Shown here piece by piece: positions 1 through 7,392 of a stretch of 64,000 nt of DNA. Position 1 is the first letter of the stretch; every line of letters begins with the position of its first letter. The notes under the pieces are model-generated. The model was given only the letters and a program-made list of their open reading frames with translations, searched no databases and was not told the origin of the DNA. The DNA comes from Nocardia sp. NBC_00508 (GTDB lineage: Bacteria > Actinomycetota > Actinomycetes > Mycobacteriales > Mycobacteriaceae). Both the position numbers and the translations under genes were made by a program. Location: contig NZ_CP107852.1 of assembly GCF_036346875.1 (NCBI RefSeq), positions 2,480,001 through 2,544,000 on the forward strand, written 5' to 3'.

Positions 1-65
1 TGGCGGCCGTGCTGCCCCTGGTGTTCTGGGTCACCGACCTCTACTCCCTCGTCCGCGGGCTGTGA
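1..65 (+). CDS. eccD4: C-terminal end of ESX-4-like EccD membrane protein (partial)
   Basis: Only the last 20 codons are in the window; the gene starts before base 1. The readable tail has a hydrophobic run, then a short TDLYSLVRGL end. This matches the last transmembrane helix and short tail of EccD proteins; the full-length EccD later in this window ends in WIMELYSAARNL, a similar pattern. EccD is the multi-spanning channel component of type VII secretion systems. The stop TGA overlaps the GTG start of the downstream mycosin gene (GTGA), so the two are probably translationally coupled. The identity rests on this short tail plus the neighbouring mycosin. Confidence 0.75.
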   Translation, partial: AAVLPLVFWVTDLYSLVRGL

Positions 66-1471
66 AGCGCGTACTACGCACCGGCGCGGCCGCGGCGGTG
101 CTGTCGCTGAGCGTGTCGTTCGGAGTGGGCACGGGCCAGGGCATCGCTTACGCCGATCGGCCGCCGCCGGTCGATCCTGGCCAACTGCCATCGGGTGATC
201 CGGCTCGGCCGTTGGACAAAACCGAGCGCCCGGCCAATGCCTCCTGCTATTCCACCCAGCAGGGCGGCGACGGCCCCGCCGTTCCCATTCCGCAGCGATC
301 GCTCAACCTGCCGCACGCGTGGGAGTTCTCCCGTGGCGAAGGCCAGCTCATCGCGGTGATCGACACGGGCGTCGTCGCGCACCCACGCCTGCCCGATCTC
401 GAAGCGGGCGGCGACTATGTGGCGGAACCCGGCGACGGCACCAGCGAGGACTGTGACGCCCACGGCACGGTCGTCGCAGGCATCGTCGCCGCCAAACCCG
501 TAGAGGGACAGGGTTTTTCCGGCGTAGCCCCGGAGGCGCGAGTTCTCTCGATCCGCCAGACGAGCGCCCTGTACGAGATCCCCGGCAGGCAGGACAAACG
601 GCCGGAAGATCCGCCGAAGGGATACGGCAGGCTCGATGCGCTCGCCTCGGCGATCCGGCGGGCTGCCGACCGGCGCGCTTCGGTCATCAACATCTCGCTG
701 GTCTCGTGCGTGCCGAATGGCCAGAGCTTCAACGACGGCCCGGTCGGCGCCGCTGTGCGTTACGCGACGTTGGAGATGGACGCCGTCGTCGTGGTCGCGG
801 CAGGCAATACCGACGGAAACTGCAAGCCGAGCAACCCCGGGATCGACCCGCTGAAGCCGGAGGGCGATCAATGGAACAACGTGACCACCAATGTCACGCC
901 CGCCCGCTACGACGACTACGTCCTGACCGTCGGATCGATCGACCAGAACGGCGCACCGTCGAATTTCACCGTGCCGGGGCCATGGGTCGGCGTCGCGGCA
1001 CCCGGTGAGGACATCGTCTCGCTCGATCCGCGCGGGACCGGCACCATCACCGGCAAATACGACGGCCAGAGCCTGGTGCCGCTCAAGGGCACGAGTTTCG
1101 CGGCGCCCTATGTGTCCGGTGTGGTCGCCTTGGTCCGCGCGCGCTTCCCCGAACTCAGCGCTCTCGACGTCATCAAACGCATCCAGGCCACGGCGCACGC
1201 CCCGGCCGAAGGCTGGAACCCGTACGTCGGCTATGGCGCGATCGACCCGATTGCCGCATTGACAGCCGAAGTACCGAAAGCGCTCCCGCCGAAGAAACCG
1301 GCGGCGCCGCTGAGTGTGCAACTGGCGGTTCCCGCGCCATCTCCGGCGCCGGACCACCGCGCTCGCAACGTCGCGTTGATCGGCAGCGGCAGCGTCGCGG
1401 GACTACTGATCCTGGGCATGCTCGCTTCTTTCCCGATCCGCCGCCGGTTCGGCGTCCACGAGGACGGGTGA
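62..1471 (+). CDS. mycP4: Mycosin (S8 subtilisin-like protease) of the ESX-4-like locus
   Basis: Membrane-anchored subtilisin family serine protease that stabilises the ESX membrane complex and cleaves some substrates. The 469-aa protein has an N-terminal signal sequence. The catalytic triad motifs are all present: VIDTGVVAHP (Asp) near residue 98, CDAHGTVVAG (His) near 133 and GTSFAAPYVSG (Ser) near 346. A single transmembrane helix (residues about 438-457) precedes a basic RRRF stop-transfer end. Length and order are normal for MycP. The GTG start is supported by the four-base overlap with the upstream eccD stop. Its position next to eccD, with eccB nearby and the rpoA/truA block beyond, matches the ESX-4 locus of mycobacteria. 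Confidence 0.95.
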   Translation: MKRVLRTGAAAAVLSLSVSFGVGTGQGIAYADRPPPVDPGQLPSGDPARPLDKTERPANASCYSTQQGGDGPAVPIPQRSLNLPHAWEFSRGEGQLIAVIDTGVVAHPRLPDLEAGGDYVAEPGDGTSEDCDAHGTVVAGIVAAKPVEGQGFSGVAPEARVLSIRQTSALYEIPGRQDKRPEDPPKGYGRLDALASAIRRAADRRASVINISLVSCVPNGQSFNDGPVGAAVRYATLEMDAVVVVAAGNTDGNCKPSNPGIDPLKPEGDQWNNVTTNVTPARYDDYVLTVGSIDQNGAPSNFTVPGPWVGVAAPGEDIVSLDPRGTGTITGKYDGQSLVPLKGTSFAAPYVSGVVALVRARFPELSALDVIKRIQATAHAPAEGWNPYVGYGAIDPIAALTAEVPKALPPKKPAAPLSVQLAVPAPSPAPDHRARNVALIGSGSVAGLLILGMLASFPIRRRFGVHEDG

Positions 1472-1609
1472 GAACTTCCGTGTTCCCGATCTGGCGCCGA
1501 CCTGTGCGACTCCGACCGGCCAACGTGCTCGAGTGAACGGCGGCAGCTAGCGTGCACGTGTTGCAATGCGGTAGCTGAATACCGCGTCAGATCGACACAG
1601 GTAGCTGCC

Positions 1610-2446
1610 ATGTCATCCGTAATGTCCGATTCCGATCCCCAGAGCAAGCCCGGCGTGGCGACAACGGCGAGCCCGCCCGTGCTCACCCGCAGGCAGGCAT
1701 GGGAACGTGCGACGAATGCGCCGATGATCATGCTCGCGGTGTGCTTCGTCGGCATCTACGCCTGGTACGTGCTCGACACCGGTGCGTCACAGGAACTGGA
1801 TGCCTGGCTCACGCGTGCGGACGTGGCGATCTGGGCGGTTTTCGCGGCGGACTTCGCTATCCGGCTGTGGTTGTCCACGAATCGCTGGCGCTTCGTGCGC
1901 ACCCATCCGCTGGAGTTGCTGATCGTATTGCTGCCGCCGTTCCGTCCGGTGCGGCTGGTCCGGGCGGCGCTGCTGCTGGTCGACACGGTGAACCGGAGAG
2001 CAGTGACCCGTGCCCGCATGGCGGTGTTCGTCGGCACCAGCTCGGCGCTCGTGATCCTGCTGTGTAGCCTGGCATTCTTCGATGCCGAGTACGGGGTCGA
2101 GGACAGCAAGATCGATAGCTTCGGCGACGCGCTGTGGTGGTCGATGGTGTCGGTGACGACCGTCGGCTACGGGGATGTCTATCCGGTGACGACCGAGGGT
2201 CGCTTCGTCTCGCTGATCCTGATGACCTTCGGCATCGGCCTGATCAGCTTCGCCATCGGCACCACCACCAGCTGGGTGATGGACCAGCTGAGGTCCGTCG
2301 AACAGTCCGCGGAGCGTGCCGATATCGAGATCGGCCTCCTGGCCGAGGAGGTCCGTGCCCTGCGCGCCGAGGTCGCCGCGCTCGCCAGTTCGGCCGCCGA
2401 CAACCCGGCGGCCCCGATGGCACCAGCTGATACGCATGGTCCGTAG
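1610..2446 (+). CDS. Voltage-gated-type potassium channel, six-helix
   Basis: A 278-aa ion channel of the voltage-gated K+ channel superfamily, in the cytoplasmic membrane. Hydrophobic segments S1 (about residues 37-56) to S5 (about 140-160) precede a pore loop with the K+ selectivity filter TTVGYGDVYP near residue 183. S6 follows, then a cytoplasmic tail with heptad-like Leu/Glu pattern (about 225-260) that probably forms a coiled coil for tetramer assembly. The S4 segment (PFRPVRLVRAALLL) has few arginines, so voltage dependence is uncertain. ATG at 1610 is used; an in-frame ATG at 1622 is possible. It sits between mycP and eccB of the ESX-4-like locus and is not a known ESX part. Confidence 0.9.
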   Translation: MSSVMSDSDPQSKPGVATTASPPVLTRRQAWERATNAPMIMLAVCFVGIYAWYVLDTGASQELDAWLTRADVAIWAVFAADFAIRLWLSTNRWRFVRTHPLELLIVLLPPFRPVRLVRAALLLVDTVNRRAVTRARMAVFVGTSSALVILLCSLAFFDAEYGVEDSKIDSFGDALWWSMVSVTTVGYGDVYPVTTEGRFVSLILMTFGIGLISFAIGTTTSWVMDQLRSVEQSAERADIEIGLLAEEVRALRAEVAALASSAADNPAAPMAPADTHGP

Positions 2447-2699
2447 CCATTCGGCCGGTCGGCCAGGCCACCGCGCCGCAGCCAGCCCCTTTGCCCATCT
2501 GGTACAGCACTTCCGCACTCGCTCCCGCATTTGCTCGGGCATCGGTTCCCAGATCTGGAAGGCCGCGAATATGCGGTCGTCAACTGCTGCCGTAGGTTCG
2601 GCCCATGGCGGCAGCAAATGGTGTGCAAGTTTGGGTGCCGAGCCTGGGGGGTATGAAGCCGAACGCTAGATGTCACAGGAAAGAGGAAAGGGTTCTACA

Positions 2700-3107
2700 T
2701 TGATCAACGTCAAAAAGCCGATCGCCGTGTGTGCGGCCGCAATCGGGATCACTGCCGGGGCGGCGGTATTCCTCCCGGCCACGGCATCTGCGGCAACATA
2801 TGGCGGACAGTGCGGTGAAGGTTTCAAGGTGATCGACTCACACGAGTTGAAGGGCGGCACGGTCTTTCTCACCTACGACGGTAGGACAAACTGCGTGGTC
2901 ACCGTGCGGGACAAGCCGGGCGAGGCGATATCGATGGGCGCCGGTGTGCGGCAGTCGAAGGACCACTCCCAGGTGGTCGTGAACGACGACCGCGTCTTCA
3001 CCCACTTCGCTTATGCGAAGATCGAAGCGGAAGGCAAGTGCATCGACTGGGGCGGCCGCATCAAGGACGACCTCTTCGAGGAATTCGGCGTGCACTGCGG
3101 TAACTGA
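2700..3107 (+). CDS. Small secreted protein with four cysteines, function unknown
   Basis: A short exported protein of about 135 aa. I chose the TTG start at 2700 because AGGAAAGGG lies about 7 bases upstream and the signal peptide then begins properly with a basic n-region (NVKKP), a hydrophobic core and an AxA cleavage site (ATASA|A). An in-frame ATG at 2670 would add ten residues of non-signal sequence. The mature part of about 105 aa contains four Cys (in CGEGF, NCVV, KCID and HCGN), which fits two disulfides. I do not recognise the family with certainty; similar small secreted proteins are common in actinobacteria. It lies alone between a K+ channel gene and a convergent regulator gene. 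Confidence 0.7.
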   Translation: MINVKKPIAVCAAAIGITAGAAVFLPATASAATYGGQCGEGFKVIDSHELKGGTVFLTYDGRTNCVVTVRDKPGEAISMGAGVRQSKDHSQVVVNDDRVFTHFAYAKIEAEGKCIDWGGRIKDDLFEEFGVHCGN

Positions 3108-3150
3108 GCCTCGATCCACCGGCGTCCTTGCGGCCGTCGGTATGCCAGGA

Positions 3151-3228
3151 ACGGGAAAGTGTCCTTCAAGCTGGGATGATTGCTGTTGTCTCGGCAACAA
3201 TCGTGCAGTTCGAGAAGGCACTTCCCGT
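3151..3228. repeat. Long imperfect hairpin (MITE-like inverted repeat)
   Basis: The outer arms ACGGGAAAGTGTCCTTC (3151-3167) and GAAGGCACTTCCCGT (3214-3228) are inverted copies apart from two single-base bulges. Inside them GATTGCTGTTG and CAACAATC pair around a TCTCGG loop. The whole stem is about 33 nt per arm. It lies in the gap between two convergent genes, so it could terminate the secreted-protein transcript. Its length and imperfect arms also resemble a miniature inverted-repeat element. Confidence 0.55.
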
Positions 3229-3347
3229 CTGGACAAAGCCCGCGGTGCCGCCCTCCGCCGCAAGATCATCGCTGTCCCCGCACGGCTGACCTGGCCACGG
3301 CGAAACCCGTGCTGCATCTCCCCGCACTGGCCCTGGACCGAAGATCT

Positions 3348-3473
3348 TTAGTTGCAACTGTAGTTGGGATCGTTGTCTTCGCGGTATGCGCGGACGGTGG
3401 TGTCGATCAGGCGCCGCATGCAGGGGCCTACGTCGATCAGGAGGATCCACCGTGCCCCGTTGCCGAACCACAC
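3348..3473 (-). CDS. Possible small protein overlapping the 3' end of the XRE regulator gene
   Basis: A 41-codon frame on the minus strand from GTG at 3473 to TAA at 3348. It overlaps the last 37 bases of the XRE-TPR regulator gene in another frame. The peptide reads like real protein (for example RRLIDTTVRAYREDNDPNYS), with actinobacterial third-position GC use that differs from the non-coding sequence beyond it. No strong ribosome binding site is visible, so it may depend on translational coupling to the regulator. It could instead be the shifted C-terminal tail of a longer ancestral regulator. I do not recognise a family. Confidence 0.35.
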   Translation of the reverse strand: MWFGNGARWILLIDVGPCMRRLIDTTVRAYREDNDPNYSCN

Positions 3474-4774
3474 AACGCATCGAACCGGTGGCGGAAGTGT
3501 TCGGCCTCGTCTCCGCGTAACCGCGAGACTCCGACTCGCACTGGTCGGAGCTCTTGTACCAGGCGCGGAGAGCTGACCGGGCCTTTCAGCAGCGATAAGG
3601 CCATGTGCCCCTCGGTGATTGCCGTGTTGAGATCGCCGAGACCAGCGAGCGACGCCGCGAAGTACGCACGGTACGACGCCTCGTCTCGCGGAAGCATGGT
3701 TCCTCCACTGCCGATCGCCTCGCGATAAACGGTTGCCGCCCTACTGTGCTGTCCCAAGTAGGAGCGCCCTCTCGCCTCGATGGATTTGATCTCGGCCGGA
3801 GTGACGAAATGCAACCAGATCGGGTCATCCGAATCATCGAGGCCACGGTCCACTTCCCGCCAGGCGCGGATCATGGCCTGTTCGAACTCGCGTCCCTCGC
3901 CAACCGCCGCGTGCGCCACTGCTACTCGCGCAGTGCGGAGTGCGTTCAAACGCGCTGAAGGGATTCGGCGGGCAAGTTCGCTTGCACGCTGCGCCAGATG
4001 TACCGGCTCACGGCTCGTCGGACGTTTCGTGGCGAGGAAGGACATGTTCGCGACGGCGTCCTCCAGCAACTCTTCCTTTCCGCATTGTTCTGCGAGAAGA
4101 ACTGCCTCCGTGTAGAACCGCCTCGCCCTCTCAAACCGCCCGATGTCTTCGGCGACCCAACCTGCGAAACCGGCGAGCCGACAGGCCGCATCGATCAAGT
4201 CCGCGCCTATGCGGGAACCGTATTCACCATGATCGACCAGGCGACGAGCCAGACCGTACTGCTGTATTACGAAGTCAGCGATCCTGCCGCCGCCGTACAC
4301 GTTATCGTGCTCCCACAGCTGCTGAGTCACCCTGCGCAGGTACGCGATGTGGCCAGTTCCGACTCGTATCGGATCCGACCACGGCAGGTCAGCCGCCGCA
4401 CCCGTAGCCGCCACCGCGATCGTTGCTGTCTGAACGAATTGCCTGCGATCCACGTCATCGACTCCTTCACCGGGCCTATCCTCGATGGTCCCTGTGTTGG
4501 TGTCGCCGAGCAAGAGCGGCAACAGCGCGCAGCGGGGGATGCCGAGCGCATCCGCAGCCCGGATCAACTCGCGCACATCGAAAATCGTGCCGACCTCACC
4601 ACGTTCGACCCGCCCGGCATGGGTTCGATCCCAGTGCAGTAGCTCCCCGAAGTCGACCTGGGACAAGCCCATCTGCTTACGCACGAGCGCCAACGCCGGG
4701 CCCGGCTTGCCCGAGGCGAGCAACTGCCGGAACCGCGGCGAATCCCACACAGCGGTGAACGGTGAATCGGTCAC
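3437..4774 (-). CDS. XRE-family helix-turn-helix regulator with TPR-like C-terminal domain
   Basis: A 445-aa cytoplasmic DNA-binding protein. Residues about 25-90 form a Cro/C1-type HTH (ALALVRKQMGLSQVDFGELL, then a recognition helix ending GRVERGE). A linker carries the VDRRQFVQTATIAVAATG segment typical of this actinobacterial regulator type. The remaining 300 residues are helical repeats of TPR style, probably sensing a peptide or small ligand. The gene starts with ATG at 4774. It is divergent from the resolvase-like gene at 5041, and the shared 266-bp gap carries an inverted repeat that could be an operator. The target is unknown. Confidence 0.88.
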   Translation of the reverse strand: MTDSPFTAVWDSPRFRQLLASGKPGPALALVRKQMGLSQVDFGELLHWDRTHAGRVERGEVGTIFDVRELIRAADALGIPRCALLPLLLGDTNTGTIEDRPGEGVDDVDRRQFVQTATIAVAATGAAADLPWSDPIRVGTGHIAYLRRVTQQLWEHDNVYGGGRIADFVIQQYGLARRLVDHGEYGSRIGADLIDAACRLAGFAGWVAEDIGRFERARRFYTEAVLLAEQCGKEELLEDAVANMSFLATKRPTSREPVHLAQRASELARRIPSARLNALRTARVAVAHAAVGEGREFEQAMIRAWREVDRGLDDSDDPIWLHFVTPAEIKSIEARGRSYLGQHSRAATVYREAIGSGGTMLPRDEASYRAYFAASLAGLGDLNTAITEGHMALSLLKGPVSSPRLVQELRPVRVGVSRLRGDEAEHFRHRFDALCGSATGHGGSS

Positions 4775-4923
4775 ATCCGGCCCCCTACCCCGAAGCGATA
4801 CGCAATACCCGGAACTTTATGCCCGCCAACACAAATCACGGCGGCAAACAGCAGAAATCGCGCAATCGGGCCGGTCGGCCGACGCTGTCGCCGCAGCGCT
4901 TGCCGCGGCCGAGGCTACTGAGA

Positions 4924-5007
4924 GTCCGGCGCCGGGCCGATGACATCTCCTTGGCACATCGGCCGCAAAGGGTTGCCGGTCGGTGGCGTGAGCCCCCGGC
5001 GCCGGAC
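4924..5007. promoter_or_regulatory. 13-bp perfect inverted repeat upstream of the resolvase-like gene
   Basis: GTCCGGCGCCGGG at 4924-4936 is exactly repeated in reverse complement at 4995-5007, 58 bases apart. The second arm ends 33 bases before the ATG at 5041. Each arm itself contains the palindrome CGGCGCCG. It could be a regulator binding site for the divergent pair or an RNA hairpin in the 5' leader. No experiment is implied. Confidence 0.4.
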
Positions 5008-5040
5008 GCTCGATTTCCTGTCGACGCGAAAGGACAGAGC

Positions 5041-5403
5041 ATGACACGGCCGCCCATGACGCCGCAGCCGCCCGCCCCACAAGTCCTCCCCAAGGCGCTG
5101 GGTTACCTGCGCACCGACGTGAGCGGGCCGAACTGGCAGCAAGACGAGCAGGCGATCCTGGCACTGGCCACCCGGCTCGGCTACGACCTGGTGAAAACCG
5201 TGCGCATGAACCCCGAGATCCACGACCCGCTGTCCCGGCTGCTGATCATCGTCCGCCGCCTCGATATCGCCGCGGTGATCACGCCGACCCTGGAACACAT
5301 CGGGGGCCCCGGCCGCGTCTGCCGCGTCTGTTCCCTGATCACCATCGCCCCGGAATACGACTGGGCACTCGCCTACAAACCATCCGACGGAAGTGGGCAA
5401 TAG
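5041..5403 (+). CDS. Small resolvase-fold protein, probably inactive as a recombinase
   Basis: A 120-aa protein with ATG at 5041 behind AAAGGA. Residues about 16-115 look like a serine-resolvase N-terminal fold: LGYLRTDVSG at the start, a QDEQAILALATRLGYDL helix, then RRLDIAAVITPTLEHIGG where resolvases have their conserved D-R-L-x-R region. The canonical Y-x-R-x-S start is altered to LRTDVS, and the DNA-binding domain is missing. A regulatory or structural role is therefore more likely than recombination. Its stop TAG overlaps the GTG start of the next gene, so the two form an operon divergent from the XRE regulator. Confidence 0.65.
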   Translation: MTRPPMTPQPPAPQVLPKALGYLRTDVSGPNWQQDEQAILALATRLGYDLVKTVRMNPEIHDPLSRLLIIVRRLDIAAVITPTLEHIGGPGRVCRVCSLITIAPEYDWALAYKPSDGSGQ

Positions 5404-5705
5404 TGCCCGCGGAGTTCGCAGTCGTATTGACCGTCACAGCCGCCGTCGCCGGGCTGCTCATCCTGCTGTTCTGGGTGCTGCCCTGGCTGATCGACAGCGC
5501 ATCCCAGTTGCCCGACCACACCGGCGAAACCCGGGAATACGCGAGCTCCCACGCGGCACCGCGCAGGCCGTACCCGGTGGACGAAGCCCACTGGGTAACG
5601 CAGGACCACATCGACTGCGACGCCCGCACCTGCGCTGCCAAGGCCGCAGCCATCGACGTGCTCATCGAAGCCGGGCACATGAAACCAGCGAGATACTTCC
5701 GGTGA
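5403..5705 (+). CDS. Small single-pass membrane protein, function unknown
   Basis: A 100-aa protein whose GTG start overlaps the upstream stop (TAGTG), indicating coupled translation with the resolvase-like gene. Residues about 5-30 form one transmembrane helix (VTAAVAGLLILLFWVLPWLI). The soluble tail contains a DCDARTC motif with two Cys and ends in KPARYFR. Small paired genes of this sort often sit next to XRE-TPR regulators in actinobacteria, but I cannot assign a function. The stop is 83 bases from the convergent eccB end. Confidence 0.65.
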   Translation: MPAEFAVVLTVTAAVAGLLILLFWVLPWLIDSASQLPDHTGETREYASSHAAPRRPYPVDEAHWVTQDHIDCDARTCAAKAAAIDVLIEAGHMKPARYFR

Positions 5706-5788
5706 ACCCGACAGCTCGCCGATGTCCTCGACCGCTGGTGCGCAGGAACCCTGGCACGAACTCGCCGGTTCAGGCGCTGACCGATCGG

Positions 5789-7279
5789 CTACTTCGCCGA
5801 GGCGACCGGCTGCTTGGCGGGTGCGGAGTCCGGTGCGACGCCGTCGTGCGCCACCATGGCGGCGTCGCGGCCCATGGTCGGACCGCTGGCGAGCAGCCCG
5901 ACGATCGGCCACGGCGCCGGTTCCGGCGTGACGCCGGACTCCTTGTCCATGCCGAGCGCCTTCGCCGCCTCATTGTCCTTGATACCGAAGCGAACTCCGG
6001 TGTCGGCGACGTAGAACATGCTGTCCTTGCGTCGGCTGTCCGGTTCGATGCCGGTGGTCTGCACGAAGGCGCCCGAACCTGGTTTGAAGTACACGGAGTC
6101 GACGTTGTCGCCCTTGCCGTCGGCCTGCGCGAGCGGAACCGCCTTGGCGTTGGCGGACATCGGCAGATCGCTGCCGTCGATGACCGCCAGCTCCGCCCGC
6201 ACGGCGACATCGGTATTGCCCGCGACGCCCGGGATGGGCTTCCACGACAAGCAGCTCACCGGCCGCGCCTTGGGCTGGATGATCGTCGGTGCGGTGTCAG
6301 GGTAGGTGTCGACGTTCAATGCCCTCGACTCCGGCGCGTTGGTCTTGTCGAAAGATTCGATGGCGGTGCCGTGGTCGGGGTTGCGTTGCGAGCTGCGGAT
6401 CACTTCGGCGGTAAACGGGCTGATGGGCTGCAGACCGTTGTGCAGCAGGACGTAGTTCTGATTCGCCTTGCCATCGAGCTGGACGACGGTGCCGATCTTC
6501 AGGCCGTTGATCGAGTAGCCGGACGGCTGGCCGCCCGGATCGGTGATCTTCGGCGGCACAATCGGATTCACCTCGGGAATCGCGTTGAGCAGACCCTCGC
6601 TGATCGGCCGCGGGGGTACGCCCCGGATGTTCAGCGGATCGGTGACGGTGGGGTCGTTCATGTCGACGCGGGCGCGCGTGTTGTTCCAGACCAGATAGGC
6701 CGCGTCCCTGCCCTTCACCAGCAGCGCCTTGTCCTTGGCCATCGGCGCGGCCTTGTCGCCCAGTTCCAGGTCGCCGATCAACACGGAGGTGCTGCGGTCG
6801 TCGCTGCCGTCGGTCTTCAGCGAGTCGCACACGGTCCAGACGCGCCCCTTGCCCTCCTTGTCGAAGTGCAGCGAGCCGGGAGCGCCTGGGATGCCGATCA
6901 ATTGGCCGCGCGGCTTCTTGCCCAGCTCCGATTCCTTCACGATGGCAGGCTTGGCCGCCTCGCCCGCGGCCAGCCGCGCCGAGGCCAGATTCAGCGCCGG
7001 ATGCACCACGTCGTCGAGTACCACGTAGACCGCGCCGGAATCCTTGCCGATCAGGATCTTGTTGTCGCCGATCTTGTCCTGCGGGCGCAACAACGCGAGC
7101 ACGCCGCAGCCGGCCAGTACGACGCAGGCCAAGATCAGGCCCGCGGCGTACGCGCGGGACTGGGAACGCATGGGGTCGTGCAGCATTCGCACGTCCCGGC
7201 GCACCAAGGCGTGCTCCATCCGCCGGACCAGAAAGCGATAGCCGCTCACCTGCCAGCGTGTAGTGGGTTTTGAAGGCAT
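5789..7279 (-). CDS. eccB4: EccB of the ESX-4-like type VII secretion system
   Basis: EccB is the periplasmic core component of the ESX membrane complex, with one transmembrane helix. The 496-aa protein begins MPSKPTTRWQVSGYRFL, followed by the family signature RRDVRMLHDPMRSQ and a single helix at about residues 44-66. The rest is the extracytoplasmic R1-R4/core region. ATG at 7279 is chosen because GGGGAGGA lies just upstream and the EccB N-terminus fits; a 47-codon upstream extension is not family-like. It is divergent from eccE across a 113-bp gap. A second EccB in this window (41178-42629) shares the same N-terminal signature. Confidence 0.96.
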   Translation of the reverse strand: MPSKPTTRWQVSGYRFLVRRMEHALVRRDVRMLHDPMRSQSRAYAAGLILACVVLAGCGVLALLRPQDKIGDNKILIGKDSGAVYVVLDDVVHPALNLASARLAAGEAAKPAIVKESELGKKPRGQLIGIPGAPGSLHFDKEGKGRVWTVCDSLKTDGSDDRSTSVLIGDLELGDKAAPMAKDKALLVKGRDAAYLVWNNTRARVDMNDPTVTDPLNIRGVPPRPISEGLLNAIPEVNPIVPPKITDPGGQPSGYSINGLKIGTVVQLDGKANQNYVLLHNGLQPISPFTAEVIRSSQRNPDHGTAIESFDKTNAPESRALNVDTYPDTAPTIIQPKARPVSCLSWKPIPGVAGNTDVAVRAELAVIDGSDLPMSANAKAVPLAQADGKGDNVDSVYFKPGSGAFVQTTGIEPDSRRKDSMFYVADTGVRFGIKDNEAAKALGMDKESGVTPEPAPWPIVGLLASGPTMGRDAAMVAHDGVAPDSAPAKQPVASAK

Positions 7280-7392
7280 TATTCCTCCCCCGAACAGTGC
7301 TCGCGTTCGCCGAACACAGTACAGTTCCCGAGGACTCTTGTTCAGCTCGGCCATGACAAACCGGCCGACACCGGGTACATGGGGGGGCGATA

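Noticed and set aside
74..1357. Long open frame opposite the first mycosin gene
   Set aside because: High-GC antisense shadow: Arg-rich, no ribosome binding site, no family features, while the sense strand encodes a complete subtilisin triad.
5393..7273. 626-codon plus-strand frame opposite eccB
   Set aside because: Antisense to a clear EccB; composition is Arg/His-rich with no domain pattern.
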